NCBI RefSeq assembly: GCF_900102795.1
Contig: NZ_FMWG01000001.1
Location: 1-64,000 of the forward strand
Direction of reading: 5' to 3'
DNA: 64,000 nucleotides
Source: Epibacterium ulvae
Lineage (GTDB): Bacteria > Pseudomonadota > Alphaproteobacteria > Rhodobacterales > Rhodobacteraceae
Positions 8,694 through 17,499 of the stretch are shown piece by piece. Numbering within the stretch: position 1 is the stretch's first letter; every line of letters begins with the position of its first letter. The translations under genes and the position numbers were made by a program. The notes beneath the pieces were generated by a model that was given only the letters and a program-made list of their open reading frames with translations, searched no databases and had not been told where the DNA came from.

Positions 8694-9620
8694 ATGTTTT
8701 TTCTAGATACTAATAGCGCTCGTGTATTTTTCCTGTCGGGTTTTTTGCTGTCCACGACTGCAGGTTTTGCGCAGACCGTAAAGCCGGATCACGTGCTTCA
8801 GGTTACGGAGACTGTGATTCAAGAGCTGCAGGCACTGAACGAGGAAAACTTTACCCAGGCTTCCTCAGTTGCACGTCCTACTACGCCAGCAATGCCGCGT
8901 CATGTTCTTTTTCTCGCGCGTGATCGCTGGCGCAAGGTGCAGCTGTTAAGGTTTATGAATGGTCTGGAAACCCACGGCCTAGATGATGTGGTGGTTCACC
9001 AGATTACGCCGGGTGAAGTGAAGGCGCTTGTTGATCAACTTTTGCGCGAGACCCGAGAACTGCGGCCTGCATATGGGCTTGCGAAAAGCGACCTGGACGC
9101 TGCGATGACATCTGGCAAGAAGCCGGTGGACGTTTATGGGAGCCTCATCCAGGTTTCCGCTGAATTGCAATCTTTGGGGGTGCCTGCCACCGTTCCCAAT
9201 GATGTTTATCGCGTTGCATTGACCGTTTCCCATTCCCTCGAGCAGATCGCAGAGAAGCAGGGGGTTAAAGTTGATTTGAGTGGCCTTAAACCTGAGCAGG
9301 GGCGCACTCCCGTTGATGCCTATCGCGGTGCTCTGGGTTTGTTACAGGATTTGCAAACATTAACAACTGATCACAACACGTATACAGTGCCGGGCGGTGT
9401 CGCTATTCCTGATGAGAAATCTAAAGGCATATCGCCTGATGATGTCATTCTCGTGCTGTCGCGCGCGTTGGCTGATGTGATGGCGATTATGCATGTCACT
9501 CAAACGGCGTCAGCGCTAACTTACGCGCCCTATGTCGGCGGTAAAACGCCCTCTGATGTTTATTATGAGATCAAGCGGGCTCAGCACATTATTTCATCTC
9601 TGAACGACAAAGCCGCATGA
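8694..9620 (+). CDS. Periplasmic repeat protein preceding a chemoreceptor
   Basis: 308 residues from ATG 8694 (preceded by AAGGCGAGG). A signal peptide (RVFFLSGFLLSTTAGFAQ) ends near residue 26. The mature protein is mostly helical and contains about seven or eight degenerate copies of a roughly 19-residue unit of form x-P-x-[DE]-V-[YL]-x8-10-L-x2-L, for example at 143-161, 167-185, 205-223 and 285-303 (KPVDVY, VPNDVY, TPVDAY, TPSDVY starts), with weaker copies at 30-48, 104-123 and 246-265. No known domain recognised. It ends 33 bases before the methyl-accepting chemotaxis gene, so the two are probably co-transcribed, suggesting a periplasmic partner or ligand-binding accessory for that receptor. 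Confidence 0.8.
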   Translation: MFFLDTNSARVFFLSGFLLSTTAGFAQTVKPDHVLQVTETVIQELQALNEENFTQASSVARPTTPAMPRHVLFLARDRWRKVQLLRFMNGLETHGLDDVVVHQITPGEVKALVDQLLRETRELRPAYGLAKSDLDAAMTSGKKPVDVYGSLIQVSAELQSLGVPATVPNDVYRVALTVSHSLEQIAEKQGVKVDLSGLKPEQGRTPVDAYRGALGLLQDLQTLTTDHNTYTVPGGVAIPDEKSKGISPDDVILVLSRALADVMAIMHVTQTASALTYAPYVGGKTPSDVYYEIKRAQHIISSLNDKAA

Positions 9621-9653
9621 GCGATTTTTGCATTAACTCTTTGAGGGTTAGAT

Positions 9654-11585
9654 ATGTCACATGATAATCCAACCAAGCCTCGGCTTGGGATTCAAATCCG
9701 TCTGGCGACTCGCATTCTTGCATGGGTTGTTTTCCCAATGTTGATTTTGTCTTGTATTGCCTTGGCGACAATCTGGTTTGCTGATCGGCAATCACAGCAG
9801 CTATTACAACAACAAGCCAAATTGGTTAGCAACAATCAGCTTTTAACGCAAAATAGTAATGCGTTGACTCGTGCGTTATCGGAAATCAATCGCACATTGG
9901 TTCAGATAGAAAGCGAACGTCGCGCTAACCTGACGGCTGAACGGTTCGATCCGTCATCTGAAGTCGCGTTGCGTTCACAATTCCAAGCGTCAATTCGCTC
10001 TTATCTGAAGGGAATGATCGGCTTCTCTTCGGCGATTGAAAAGACACAGTTGCCGCGCGAAGATTTGGAAAAGCATGTTGTGTATCTCACCCGTGCTGCG
10101 GGGCAAATTGATCGCCTTGCTTCTCTTTATATGGTTGCCAATAGCCGTACTTTGCGACTGGCCTCAGACGGCGATTTTGTCGGTGCGCGCAATAACTTCC
10201 GTTTTGAAGAGCTTTTGCAAACCAAAACCCTGCGTAAAAACATGGATCTGGCAAGCATCCGTTTTTCTGAACTGTCAGAGCTCCTGATGGAGGTTCAAAG
10301 TCGTATAACAACAGAACAAATCGTGGCCTCTGAGACCCGCCAAGCGGAACTTAAACAAAGTGCCTACATTGCGCTTGCGGTGATTGTAGTGTTGGTGGCA
10401 AGTGCTGCGCTCTTTTCCGTCAGGCGCGGTATCATCCGTCCCATTCGGTCCATTCCAGAACGGGTTAAGAGTATTGGACAGAACGAGCAGGGCAAGGCTG
10501 AGGTCGCTGAAACAGCCCGTAAGGATGAGATCGGTGATATCTTGCAAGCGGTTGCCGCCTTTGGGGCCAGGATCGAAGCCGAGCAACGTGCGCAGAAAGA
10601 AGAAGCCGATCGCAAATATGCAGAACAAACAAGTGCTGTCACGATGATTGGGGCCGGGCTTGCCCAATTGTCCAAAGGGGACCTTTCAGTCCGCATTTCT
10701 CACAATTTGCCCTCAGAGTATGAGAAGCTGAAACATGATTTTAATCATGCGCTGAGCAAGCTGGATGAAACCGTATCACAGGTTGTAACCTCCACACGAT
10801 CGATTTCCAATGGGGCATCGGAGCTGGATCAAGCGGCGAGTGAATTGTCGCGTCGCACAGAGAGTCAGGCGGCCACATTGGAAGAGACTGCGGCTGCATT
10901 GGAACAAATGACGGCAAGCGTCAAATCAACGGCTGGGCGTGCGCGGGATGTTGAAAACAACATGAAGGGCGCGCGTACGGAAGCGGAATCCAGCAGCGTT
11001 GTTGTACGCAATGCGGTAGATGCGATGGAGCAACTGGAGCGCGGTTCGGAAAAAATCTCGCAAATTATCGGTGTGATTGATGATATTGCCTTTCAGACCA
11101 ATTTGCTTGCGCTGAATGCAGGGGTAGAGGCAGCACGGGCTGGGGAAGCTGGGCGCGGGTTTGCTGTGGTTGCCTCCGAGGTGCGATCCTTGGCGCAACG
11201 GTCCTCGGATGCTGCGCTTGAGATTAAGTCGCTGATTGGCGAGAGCTCTCAGCAGGTCTCAAACGGGGTGCGTCTTGTGGGGCAGGCAGGAGATGCGATT
11301 ACTGCGATTTCGTCTCAGGTGAGCGAGATCTCAGATCTCATCTCTGGAATCGCAAGCGGTGCTGCAGAGCAATCGACTGGCCTTGATGAAATCAATGTAG
11401 GGGTCACACAGTTGGATGGGGTGACACAGCAAAACGCAGCTATGGTCGAGGAAGCCACTGCTGCGGTTCATATGATGTCCACAGATACATCCAAATTAAA
11501 CCATTTGATTGCGTTCTTTGATGTGGATCCCCCTAATGATCTGCTTGGACGCAGCGAGGGGCGTACACTGGCTGCAAACATGTAG
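9654..11585 (+). CDS. Methyl-accepting chemotaxis protein
   Basis: 643 residues. Transmembrane helix 1 is about 20-43, a helical periplasmic sensor region about 44-240, transmembrane helix 2 about 243-262, a HAMP linker to about 311, a second HAMP-like segment about 325-385, and the signalling domain from about 400. The hairpin tip that contacts CheA/CheW is visible as the [21 protein letters not shown] region. The C-terminus (RTLAANM) lacks an NWETF-type CheR/CheB tether. No cheA, cheW or cheR is nearby, so it must signal to components elsewhere; an orphan cheB-like/cheD pair lies at 53-55 kb. Confidence 0.93.
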   Translation: MSHDNPTKPRLGIQIRLATRILAWVVFPMLILSCIALATIWFADRQSQQLLQQQAKLVSNNQLLTQNSNALTRALSEINRTLVQIESERRANLTAERFDPSSEVALRSQFQASIRSYLKGMIGFSSAIEKTQLPREDLEKHVVYLTRAAGQIDRLASLYMVANSRTLRLASDGDFVGARNNFRFEELLQTKTLRKNMDLASIRFSELSELLMEVQSRITTEQIVASETRQAELKQSAYIALAVIVVLVASAALFSVRRGIIRPIRSIPERVKSIGQNEQGKAEVAETARKDEIGDILQAVAAFGARIEAEQRAQKEEADRKYAEQTSAVTMIGAGLAQLSKGDLSVRISHNLPSEYEKLKHDFNHALSKLDETVSQVVTSTRSISNGASELDQAASELSRRTESQAATLEETAAALEQMTASVKSTAGRARDVENNMKGARTEAESSSVVVRNAVDAMEQLERGSEKISQIIGVIDDIAFQTNLLALNAGVEAARAGEAGRGFAVVASEVRSLAQRSSDAALEIKSLIGESSQQVSNGVRLVGQAGDAITAISSQVSEISDLISGIASGAAEQSTGLDEINVGVTQLDGVTQQNAAMVEEATAAVHMMSTDTSKLNHLIAFFDVDPPNDLLGRSEGRTLAANM

Positions 11586-11594
11586 TTTTTTAGT

Positions 11595-11625
11595 GGCGCG
11601 CGCTGTTTTTGCGCGCCGTTATTTT
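11595..11625. terminator. Terminator between chemoreceptor and lysE genes
   Basis: GGCGCGC pairs with GCGCGCC around a loop GCTGTTTTT, followed by GTTATTTTA. It lies in the 38-base gap between convergent genes and overlaps the lysE-family stop codon. Confidence 0.65.
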
Positions 11626-12220
11626 ATCGGTTCAGAAAGACTGGATAGAGCGAACAAACCAAAAGTGCAGCCATAGACCAATTGAAGGCGCGTAATCGTT
11701 GCGGATTGGTCAAGATACGGCGCAGTTGTTGCCCTAATACCGTCCAGGTGGTGGTGGAGATACATCCCATCATGACATAGGTGCCTGACACCCAAAGCAC
11801 GGCCTGTAGATCACGACTGGCTGCATATAACGTAACGGCGCCAAGTGCCATTGCCCAGGCTTTGGGGTTAACCCATTGAAAAGCGCAGGCTTGTAAAAAG
11901 GTCAGTGGTTTTCCGTTGGCTTCACCTTGTTTGGGCGCGGCGGCATGAGCAATCTTCCATGCAAGCCATAACATGTAGACAACTGACAAGATTGTTAAGA
12001 TCCAATTCAGCGCTGGGAACAGATCAAACAGCTGCATCACGCCAAGGCCAACTGGTAGGATCATGAGCGGAAAGCCCAGCCCGACACCCAGAATGTGGGG
12101 TAAGGAGCGCTTGAACCCAAAATTTGCACCGGAGGTCATGAGCATTAGGTTGTTTGGCCCAGGTGTAATAACCGTGCCAAAGGCGAATCCTGCAAGAGCG
12201 ATAAATAGTTCATAAGTCAT
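11624..12220 (-). CDS. LysE family amino acid exporter
   Basis: 198 residues with about six membrane helices. The family signature TPGPNNLML sits at residues 19-27 and the mid-protein FQWVNPKAWAMALGA is the second conserved block of LysE/RhtB proteins. It should export an amino acid or related metabolite. It is divergent from an Lrp/AsnC regulator, a standard pairing in which the regulator senses the exported amino acid and switches on the exporter. Confidence 0.9.
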   Translation of the reverse strand: MTYELFIALAGFAFGTVITPGPNNLMLMTSGANFGFKRSLPHILGVGLGFPLMILPVGLGVMQLFDLFPALNWILTILSVVYMLWLAWKIAHAAAPKQGEANGKPLTFLQACAFQWVNPKAWAMALGAVTLYAASRDLQAVLWVSGTYVMMGCISTTTWTVLGQQLRRILTNPQRLRAFNWSMAALLVCSLYPVFLNR

Positions 12221-12252
12221 GACAGTATTTTGGCGCGTTATTACCCAAATGA

Positions 12253-12291
12253 AATTGTGTTTTAATATGATTTTTGTAATATATCACAATT
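12253..12291. promoter_or_regulatory. Candidate Lrp operator
   Basis: Inverted arms AATTGTG and CACAATT flank an AT-rich 25-base centre, ending one base before the Lrp-family start codon. AT-rich dyads like this are usual Lrp-type autoregulatory and divergent-promoter sites. Confidence 0.5.
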
Positions 12292-12292
12292 A

Positions 12293-12745
12293 ATGACGAA
12301 ATTTGACCGGATAAACCAACATATATTGCAAGAGCTTTCGCGTGATGGGCGGATCTCAAATCTTGAGCTTGCAGAACGCGTTGGTTTGTCGCCTTCAGCC
12401 TGTTTGCGCCGGGTTCAGGATCTGGAACGCGCTGGCGTCATCTCTGGATATCGCGCGGTTTTAAACAGGCAAGCACTGGGGCATGGTTTTGTGACGTACA
12501 TCGGCGTTGGTCTGGGTGAGCATACAAAAGATGCGCAGCAAGCCTTTGAAACTGCGATGCTGGGGGCGCCTGAAGTGGTCGAATGCCATAATATAACCGG
12601 TACAATTGAATACTTGTTGCGGGTCGAATGCGCTGATTTGCAAAGTTATAAACGGTTTCACACAGAAATTCTTGGGACATCGCCTTATGTTACGGCGATC
12701 ACCACCTATGTTGTGATGGATTCGACGAAAGATCTTCGCGGATAA
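12293..12745 (+). CDS. Lrp/AsnC family transcriptional regulator
   Basis: 150 residues. The N-terminal helix-turn-helix is clear (RISNLELAERVGLSPSACLRRVQDLERAGVI, residues about 20-50 in shorter pieces), followed by the C-terminal RAM effector-binding fold with the conserved EVVECHNITGTIEYLL segment. It is divergent from the LysE exporter and probably regulates it in response to an amino acid. Convergent with the lyase gene beyond it; a bidirectional terminator separates them. Confidence 0.9.
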   Translation: MTKFDRINQHILQELSRDGRISNLELAERVGLSPSACLRRVQDLERAGVISGYRAVLNRQALGHGFVTYIGVGLGEHTKDAQQAFETAMLGAPEVVECHNITGTIEYLLRVECADLQSYKRFHTEILGTSPYVTAITTYVVMDSTKDLRG

Positions 12746-12761
12746 TGCGGACCCAAAGCGA

Positions 12762-12793
12762 AAAAAAGGCGCCCTGTATCCGGCGCCTTTTTA
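12762..12793. terminator. Bidirectional terminator
   Basis: An A7 run, GGCGCC, an 8-base loop, GGCGCC and T5 form a symmetrical rho-independent terminator serving the convergent Lrp and lyase genes. Confidence 0.85.
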
Positions 12794-12816
12794 CGTGTGT
12801 TGGGATGTCTGAAGGC

Positions 12817-13776
12817 TTAGCTGTTTGCGATCAATTCAGCCTGTGCGACAATGACTTCGGCTTGTTTGATTGAGGCGATATCAACCAGACGCCCTTTATA
12901 GACCGTGGCGCCTGCGCCTGAGGCTTTGGCGTCTTCCATAGCTGCAAGGATTTCGCGGGCTTCGGTGACTGCTGCTTCGGATGGGGTGAAGACCTGATTG
13001 GCCAAGGCGATTTGCTTGGGGTGGATTGCCCATTTGCCAACCATGCCCAGTGTCGCGGAGCGTTTGGCCTGTGCGATATAGCCTTCATCGTCAGAAAAGT
13101 CCCCAAACGGGCCGTCTACGGGCAGAACGCCATGGGTTCGGCAGGCCGCGACGATTTTGGCCTGAGCCCAGTGCCACGGGTCCGACCAATGCTGGACGCC
13201 TTCGCGGAGCATATAGTAGTTTTCCTGCGTGCCCCCGATGCCCGTGGTTTGCATTCCCATGGACGCGGCAAAATCTGCAGCGCCCAGTGACATCGCTTGC
13301 AGGCGCGGGGAGGCGGCGGCAATTTCTTCGGCATGAGCGATACCCGCCGCAGATTCGATGATCACTTCAAAGGATATGCGCTTTGTACGGCCTTTTGCAG
13401 CCTCAATTGCGGTCACCAAGGCATCCACAGCATAGATATCCGCAGCACAGCCGACCTTTGGAATCATAATTTGATCTAACCGCTCACCGGCCTGTTCCAG
13501 CACGTCGACGACGTCTTTGTACCAGTAGGGCGTGTCGAGGCCATTGATGCGGACAGAGAGGTATTTATTCCCCCAATCGACTGTGTTGATTGCTTCGATG
13601 ACATTGGCGCGCGCCATATCTTTGTCGCTTGGTGCGACGGAATCTTCTAGGTCGAGGTTGATGACATCTGCCGCTGATGCCGCCATTTTGGCAAACAGTT
13701 TGGTATTTGAGCCGGGGCCAAATAGCTGACAGCGGTTCGGCCGGGCGGGCGCGGCGGGTTGGATGCGAAAGCTCAT
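12817..13776 (-). CDS. mcl1: L-malyl-CoA/beta-methylmalyl-CoA lyase
   Basis: 319 residues, CitE/HpcH aldolase superfamily and very close in pattern to rhodobacterial Mcl1. It cleaves malyl-CoA to glyoxylate and acetyl-CoA, and beta-methylmalyl-CoA to glyoxylate and propionyl-CoA, in the ethylmalonyl-CoA and related carbon pathways. Visible landmarks: CQLFGPGSN near 17-25, INLDLEDSVAP around 39-49, the Mg-binding glutamate in SFEVIIESAAGI, and MSLGAADFAASMG with the metal-binding aspartate. It is a single-gene unit between the Lrp terminator and the upstream 300-base spacer. Confidence 0.9.
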   Translation of the reverse strand: MSFRIQPAAPARPNRCQLFGPGSNTKLFAKMAASAADVINLDLEDSVAPSDKDMARANVIEAINTVDWGNKYLSVRINGLDTPYWYKDVVDVLEQAGERLDQIMIPKVGCAADIYAVDALVTAIEAAKGRTKRISFEVIIESAAGIAHAEEIAAASPRLQAMSLGAADFAASMGMQTTGIGGTQENYYMLREGVQHWSDPWHWAQAKIVAACRTHGVLPVDGPFGDFSDDEGYIAQAKRSATLGMVGKWAIHPKQIALANQVFTPSEAAVTEAREILAAMEDAKASGAGATVYKGRLVDIASIKQAEVIVAQAELIANS

Positions 13777-14041
13777 GTAGCCTCCTTCTTGCGGTAAGAA
13801 AGTTTCACTTTTTTCTTATCTATTGGTATTTTATTTCAACACTGTCTGCAATGAGTATTTTGCACATGCAGCATTCCGATCCAGTCACGCTTAAGTCACA
13901 CTTGCGGTGGAAAATTCTACGGATATTAGATCTTCAATGAAAGATTTTACCGCTTGATGATGTCTTATTCGAAGAAAGTTGCGCTCTAGGTGAAGTGGAG
14001 CGTAGATTCAGGGAACCTCTCGCGTTCGGTCTCAATTAAAC
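13777..14041. other. Divergent intergenic region mcl1 / dgcN
   Basis: No gene. It carries the promoters of mcl1 (minus) and of the D-glutamate operon (plus). I see no clear sigma-70 pair, only AT-rich runs such as TTTTATTTC and the palindrome listed separately at 14042-14059. Confidence 0.5.
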
Positions 14042-14059
14042 AGAGTTAAAATTAACTCT
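14042..14059. promoter_or_regulatory. 18-bp palindrome upstream of dgcN
   Basis: AGAGTTAA and TTAACTCT arms with an AA centre, ending 19 bases before the dgcN start. Its position between promoter and ribosome binding site suits a repressor operator for the D-glutamate operon; no regulator gene is adjacent. Confidence 0.5.
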
Positions 14060-14078
14060 TTCAATGGAGCGCTCTGAC

Positions 14079-15080
14079 ATGATCGAGACCCCTTATCTGC
14101 TGTTTCTGGGCGACGCGCCTGATATGCTTGCTGCGAAAGTTGCAATTGGTATTCGCGACTGGCGTCCTGATAATGCGCTTGGCCAGATTCGTTTGCCCGG
14201 GTGTGGCGCGGATCTCGGTTTGACCGAAATGACTCTGGAGCAAGGCCTAGAAGCAGGTGCGAAAACTCTGGTGATCGGTGTGGCAAACCGCGGTGGTGTG
14301 ATTTCCGATGCCTGGAAAGAGGTTTTGGTTAAAGCACTTGAGCTGGGCTATGATATTGCATCGGGCCTTCACAACCTGTTGCGCGATGAGGGTGAACTGG
14401 TTGCCGCTGCACAAATGCACGGTCGCACCCTGCATGATGTGCGCGTACCAACAGTTGCTTATCCGATTGCAACTGGTGTGCCACGTTCGGGCAAGCGCTG
14501 TCTGGCCGTGGGGACGGACTGTTCTGTTGGCAAGATGTACACTGCAATGGCGATGGATGCCGAAATGCAGAAGCGCGGCATGAAGTCTACTTTCCGCGCG
14601 ACGGGCCAGACCGGTATTCTGATCACCGGATCCGGTGTGCCTTTGGACGCCGTTATTGCTGACTTCATGGCGGGTGCGGTTGAATATCTGACACCTGACA
14701 ATGACGACGATCATTGGGACTTTATCGAAGGTCAAGGATCACTGTTCCACGTATCGTATTCCGGTGTGACGATGGCGCTGGTACACGGTGGTCAGCCTGA
14801 TGCATTGATCCTGTGTCATGAACCGACACGCGATCACATGCGCGGTTTGCCAGGCTTTAAACTGCCGACTCTGGAAGCGCTGCGCGATGTCGCACTGCAA
14901 TTGGCCAAAGTGTCGAACCCTGATGTTGTTGTGTCTGGTATCTCGATCAACACACAGCATATGAATGATGAAGACGCGGCCGCATATTGTGCGAAAGTTG
15001 AAGAAGAAATGGGCCTGCCCACTGTTGACCCATATCGCCATGGCGCTGAGCGTCTGGTCGACGCGCTGGCTGCGATCTGA
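14079..15080 (+). CDS. dgcN: DUF1611 family N-acetyltransferase DgcN
   Basis: 333 residues. A P-loop (GTDCSVGKMYTA, about 146-157) and the following FRATGQTGILITGSG block are the marks of the DUF1611 family, whose characterised member DgcN acts with DgcA in D-glutamate breakdown by N-acetylating D-glutamate. ATG 14079 is preferred over an in-frame ATG 15 bases upstream because GGAGC lies at the right distance before it. The gene is followed by a hairpin and then by dgcA and a D-amino acid transaminase, which supports the assignment. Confidence 0.87.
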   Translation: MIETPYLLFLGDAPDMLAAKVAIGIRDWRPDNALGQIRLPGCGADLGLTEMTLEQGLEAGAKTLVIGVANRGGVISDAWKEVLVKALELGYDIASGLHNLLRDEGELVAAAQMHGRTLHDVRVPTVAYPIATGVPRSGKRCLAVGTDCSVGKMYTAMAMDAEMQKRGMKSTFRATGQTGILITGSGVPLDAVIADFMAGAVEYLTPDNDDDHWDFIEGQGSLFHVSYSGVTMALVHGGQPDALILCHEPTRDHMRGLPGFKLPTLEALRDVALQLAKVSNPDVVVSGISINTQHMNDEDAAAYCAKVEEEMGLPTVDPYRHGAERLVDALAAI

Positions 15081-15096
15081 TCTAAGACAATGGCTG

Positions 15097-15126
15097 AGAG
15101 GCTCTTGCAGTGTTTGCAGAGCCTCT
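15097..15126 (+). promoter_or_regulatory. Intercistronic hairpin between dgcN and dgcA
   Basis: AGAGGCTCTTGCA pairs with TGCAGAGCCTCT (one bulge) around a four-base loop. It is followed by TTGTGCTT rather than a pure T tract, so it may be a leaky terminator or mRNA-processing site that lowers dgcA-dat expression. Confidence 0.55.
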
Positions 15127-15192
15127 TGTGCTTAAGAGTAGACGCTTTGCTGGTGTTTACTCTCAAAAGAACAGAAAAAAGAGGGCAAAGCG

Positions 15193-16158
15193 ATGCAAAT
15201 CACCGTAACATGGGACGTCTTTAAACTGGCGCAGGTCTTTACGATTGCGCGGGGCTCTCGGACAGAAGCAAAGGTGCTGACTGTCAAGATCGAGCAGGAT
15301 GGTTTTACCGGTTGGGGAGAATGTGTGCCCTATGCGAGATATAATGAAACGCTGGAAAGCGTAACGGCCGAGATTGAAGCGCTGCCCGAAACATTTACGC
15401 GGGAAGAGCTGCAATCCTTGTTGCCTGCGGGGGCTGCCCGAAATGCAGTGGACTGCGCAATGTGGGATCTGGAAGCGAAAATTGCTGGGAAACCCGTTTG
15501 GGAGTTGGCTGGACTGCCAGAGCCAAGCCCAGAAATCACAGCTTACACATTGTCGTTGGCAAGTCCTGAAGAGATGCAAAAGCAGGCTGCTGAAAATGCG
15601 CACCGCCCATTGCTGAAAATCAAACTTGGTACGCCGGATGATATGCCTCGCTTGGAAGCAGTGCGTGCTGGTGCGCCTGACGCGCGTATTATTATTGATG
15701 CAAATGAAGGCTGGTCGGCTGAAGACTATGCCGCCCTTGCGCCGAATTTGGTGCGTCTGGGCGTAGAATTGGTGGAGCAGCCTTTGCCATCTGGCGAGGA
15801 TGCGGCCCTTGTTGGCATGGAACGTCCCGTTCCTGTCTGCGCGGATGAGAGCTGTCATGACCGCACAAGCCTCCCCAAACTGAAGGGCAAATACGATGTT
15901 GTGAACATCAAATTGGATAAGACGGGTGGCTTGACCGAAGCGCTGAAACTCCGTGAAGCAGCCTTGGCAGAAGGTTATCAAGTGATGGTTGGATGTATGG
16001 TGGGGTCCTCTTTGGCGATGGCGCCGGCGACATTGATTGCACAAGGCATGTTGGTCACGGATTTGGATGGACCGCTTTTGCTTGCAGAAGATCGGGATGT
16101 TCCTTTGACATTTGACACAGATGGCGTACACCCGCCAAAAGCCGAACTTTGGGGTTAA
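15193..16158 (+). CDS. dgcA: N-acetyl-D-glutamate racemase DgcA (dipeptide epimerase family)
   Basis: 321 residues, enolase superfamily, muconate-lactonising subgroup. The catalytic set is complete: KIK with K142 and K144, metal ligands D169 (IIIDANEGW), E195 (ELVEQPLP) and D218 (VCADES), and the opposing lysine K240 (NIKLDKTGG). It resembles L-Ala-D/L-Glu epimerases, but next to dgcN the likely reaction is racemisation of N-acetyl-D-glutamate, which feeds the carbon into L-glutamate. GAGGGCAAAG precedes the ATG. The next gene starts 10 bases after the stop. Confidence 0.87.
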   Translation: MQITVTWDVFKLAQVFTIARGSRTEAKVLTVKIEQDGFTGWGECVPYARYNETLESVTAEIEALPETFTREELQSLLPAGAARNAVDCAMWDLEAKIAGKPVWELAGLPEPSPEITAYTLSLASPEEMQKQAAENAHRPLLKIKLGTPDDMPRLEAVRAGAPDARIIIDANEGWSAEDYAALAPNLVRLGVELVEQPLPSGEDAALVGMERPVPVCADESCHDRTSLPKLKGKYDVVNIKLDKTGGLTEALKLREAALAEGYQVMVGCMVGSSLAMAPATLIAQGMLVTDLDGPLLLAEDRDVPLTFDTDGVHPPKAELWG

Positions 16159-16168
16159 GGAGACACAT

Positions 16169-17029
16169 ATGACCCGTACCGTTTACGTAAATGGCGAATA
16201 TCTACCGGAAACCGAAGCAAAGGTTTCGATCTTTGACCGTGGGTTCCTGTTTGCCGATGCGGTCTATGAGGTAACCTCGATTCTGGACGGCAAACTGATC
16301 GATTTTGAAGGCCACGCGGTGCGTCTGGAGCGGTCGTTGAAGGAACTGGATATGGCCAGCCCTTGCTCAAAAGATGAGTTGTTGGAAATTCACCAGAAGC
16401 TGGTTGAGTTGAACGATATCAACGAAGGCCTGATTTACCTGCAAGTTAGCCGGGGGTCTGATGGGGACCGTGATTTTGTATTCCCTTCTGCAGACACCAA
16501 GCCGACACTGGTTTTGTTCACGCAGAACAAGCCGGGTCTTGCGGACAGTGATGCGTCTCGAAAGGGTGCCAAGGTTATCTCGATTGAGGATATCCGTTGG
16601 GGCCGTCGTGATATTAAGACTGTGCAGCTCTTGTACCCTTCAATGGGTAAGATGATGGCAAAAGCGGCTGGTGCGGATGACGCGTGGATGATCGAAGATG
16701 GTCATGTCACCGAAGGCACATCAAACAATGCTTATTTCGTCAAAGATGGCACCATCGTAACGCGCCCTCTGTCCAACGATATTTTGCACGGTATTACCCG
16801 CAAAGCAGTGCTACGTATGGCCGAAGAAGCGCAGATGAAAATCGAAGAGCGCCTTTTCACCATTGATGAAGCAAAAGAAGCTGATGAGGCGTTCACAACC
16901 TCTGCGTCAGCCTTTGTGATGCCGGTTGTTGAAATTGACGGCCAGCAGCTTGGTGATGGCACTCCAGGGCCAATCGCAAAACGCTTGCGCGAGATCTATC
17001 TAGAAGAGAGCCGCGCGGCAGCTATCTAA
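16169..17029 (+). CDS. dat: D-amino acid aminotransferase
   Basis: 286 residues from ATG 16169, preceded by AAGGAGAC. Fold-type IV PLP aminotransferase: the N-terminal SIFDRGFLFADAVYEV block, the PLP lysine K150 in RRDIKTVQLLYP, and the TEGTSNNAYFV phosphate-cradle motif near 180. These suit D-alanine/D-glutamate transaminase rather than the branched-chain enzyme. As last gene of dgcN-dgcA-dat, it probably interconverts D-glutamate with other D-amino acids such as D-alanine, funnelling peptidoglycan-derived D-amino acids into the pathway. A terminator follows. Confidence 0.85.
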   Translation: MTRTVYVNGEYLPETEAKVSIFDRGFLFADAVYEVTSILDGKLIDFEGHAVRLERSLKELDMASPCSKDELLEIHQKLVELNDINEGLIYLQVSRGSDGDRDFVFPSADTKPTLVLFTQNKPGLADSDASRKGAKVISIEDIRWGRRDIKTVQLLYPSMGKMMAKAAGADDAWMIEDGHVTEGTSNNAYFVKDGTIVTRPLSNDILHGITRKAVLRMAEEAQMKIEERLFTIDEAKEADEAFTTSASAFVMPVVEIDGQQLGDGTPGPIAKRLREIYLEESRAAAI

Positions 17030-17054
17030 GAGGATGATCTTAGGTCGGAAATTT

Positions 17055-17083
17055 AAAGCAGCGGGTCATCCGCTGCTTTTTTG
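17055..17083. terminator. Terminator of dgcN-dgcA-dat
   Basis: AAGCAGCGG pairs with CCGCTGCTT around loop GTCAT, followed by T6; the AAA before the stem lets it also work for the convergent DUF1244 gene. Confidence 0.85.
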
Positions 17084-17106
17084 TTTGAGTTTTTCAAAAG
17101 GAAGAC

Positions 17107-17421
17107 TCAGGATTTATCTGCAACGTTTTCCTGAAATGCTGTTTCAAAAGCCGTCTGTTGAGATGCGCTTGCATCGGTCTGATAATTGGCTTTCCACTCA
17201 TCCATTGTCATGCCGTAAAACAGTTCGCGTGCTTCAGATTTTCCCATTTCAATTCCGCGCTCAGCCGCGGCCTCTTGGTACCAGCGGCTCAAACAGTTGC
17301 GGCAAAAACCGGCAAGGTTCATCATATCGATGTTTTGCACATCCGTGCGGTCTTGCATGAGATGTTGCTGCAACCGGCGAAAGGCAGCTGCTTGTAGTTC
17401 GATTTCTGTTTGTTGGTCCAT
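17107..17421 (-). CDS. DUF1244 family protein
   Basis: 104 residues from ATG 17421, which is preceded by GAGGGGG. The DUF1244 signature is unmistakable: FRRLQQHLMQDRTDVQN then NLAGFCRNCLSRWYQEAA, including a CxxC pair (about 41-44). The family is small, soluble and widespread in Alpha- and Gammaproteobacteria, without an assigned biochemical role. An upstream in-frame start would add 19 residues unlike the family. Confidence 0.88.
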   Translation of the reverse strand: MDQQTEIELQAAAFRRLQQHLMQDRTDVQNIDMMNLAGFCRNCLSRWYQEAAAERGIEMGKSEARELFYGMTMDEWKANYQTDASASQQTAFETAFQENVADKS

Positions 17422-17499
17422 GTCAGATCCCCCTCTTTCAGTCTGTGGATATGTAGGAGCGATGCGACGCGCTGTCACCTCGACGGCCTTTGCATTTGC

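Noticed and set aside
15163-16131. 322-codon open frame antisense to dgcA
   Set aside because: Long, but dgcA has a complete enolase-superfamily active site; the antisense frame is Cys/His/Arg/Gln-rich without domains, as expected for a shadow.
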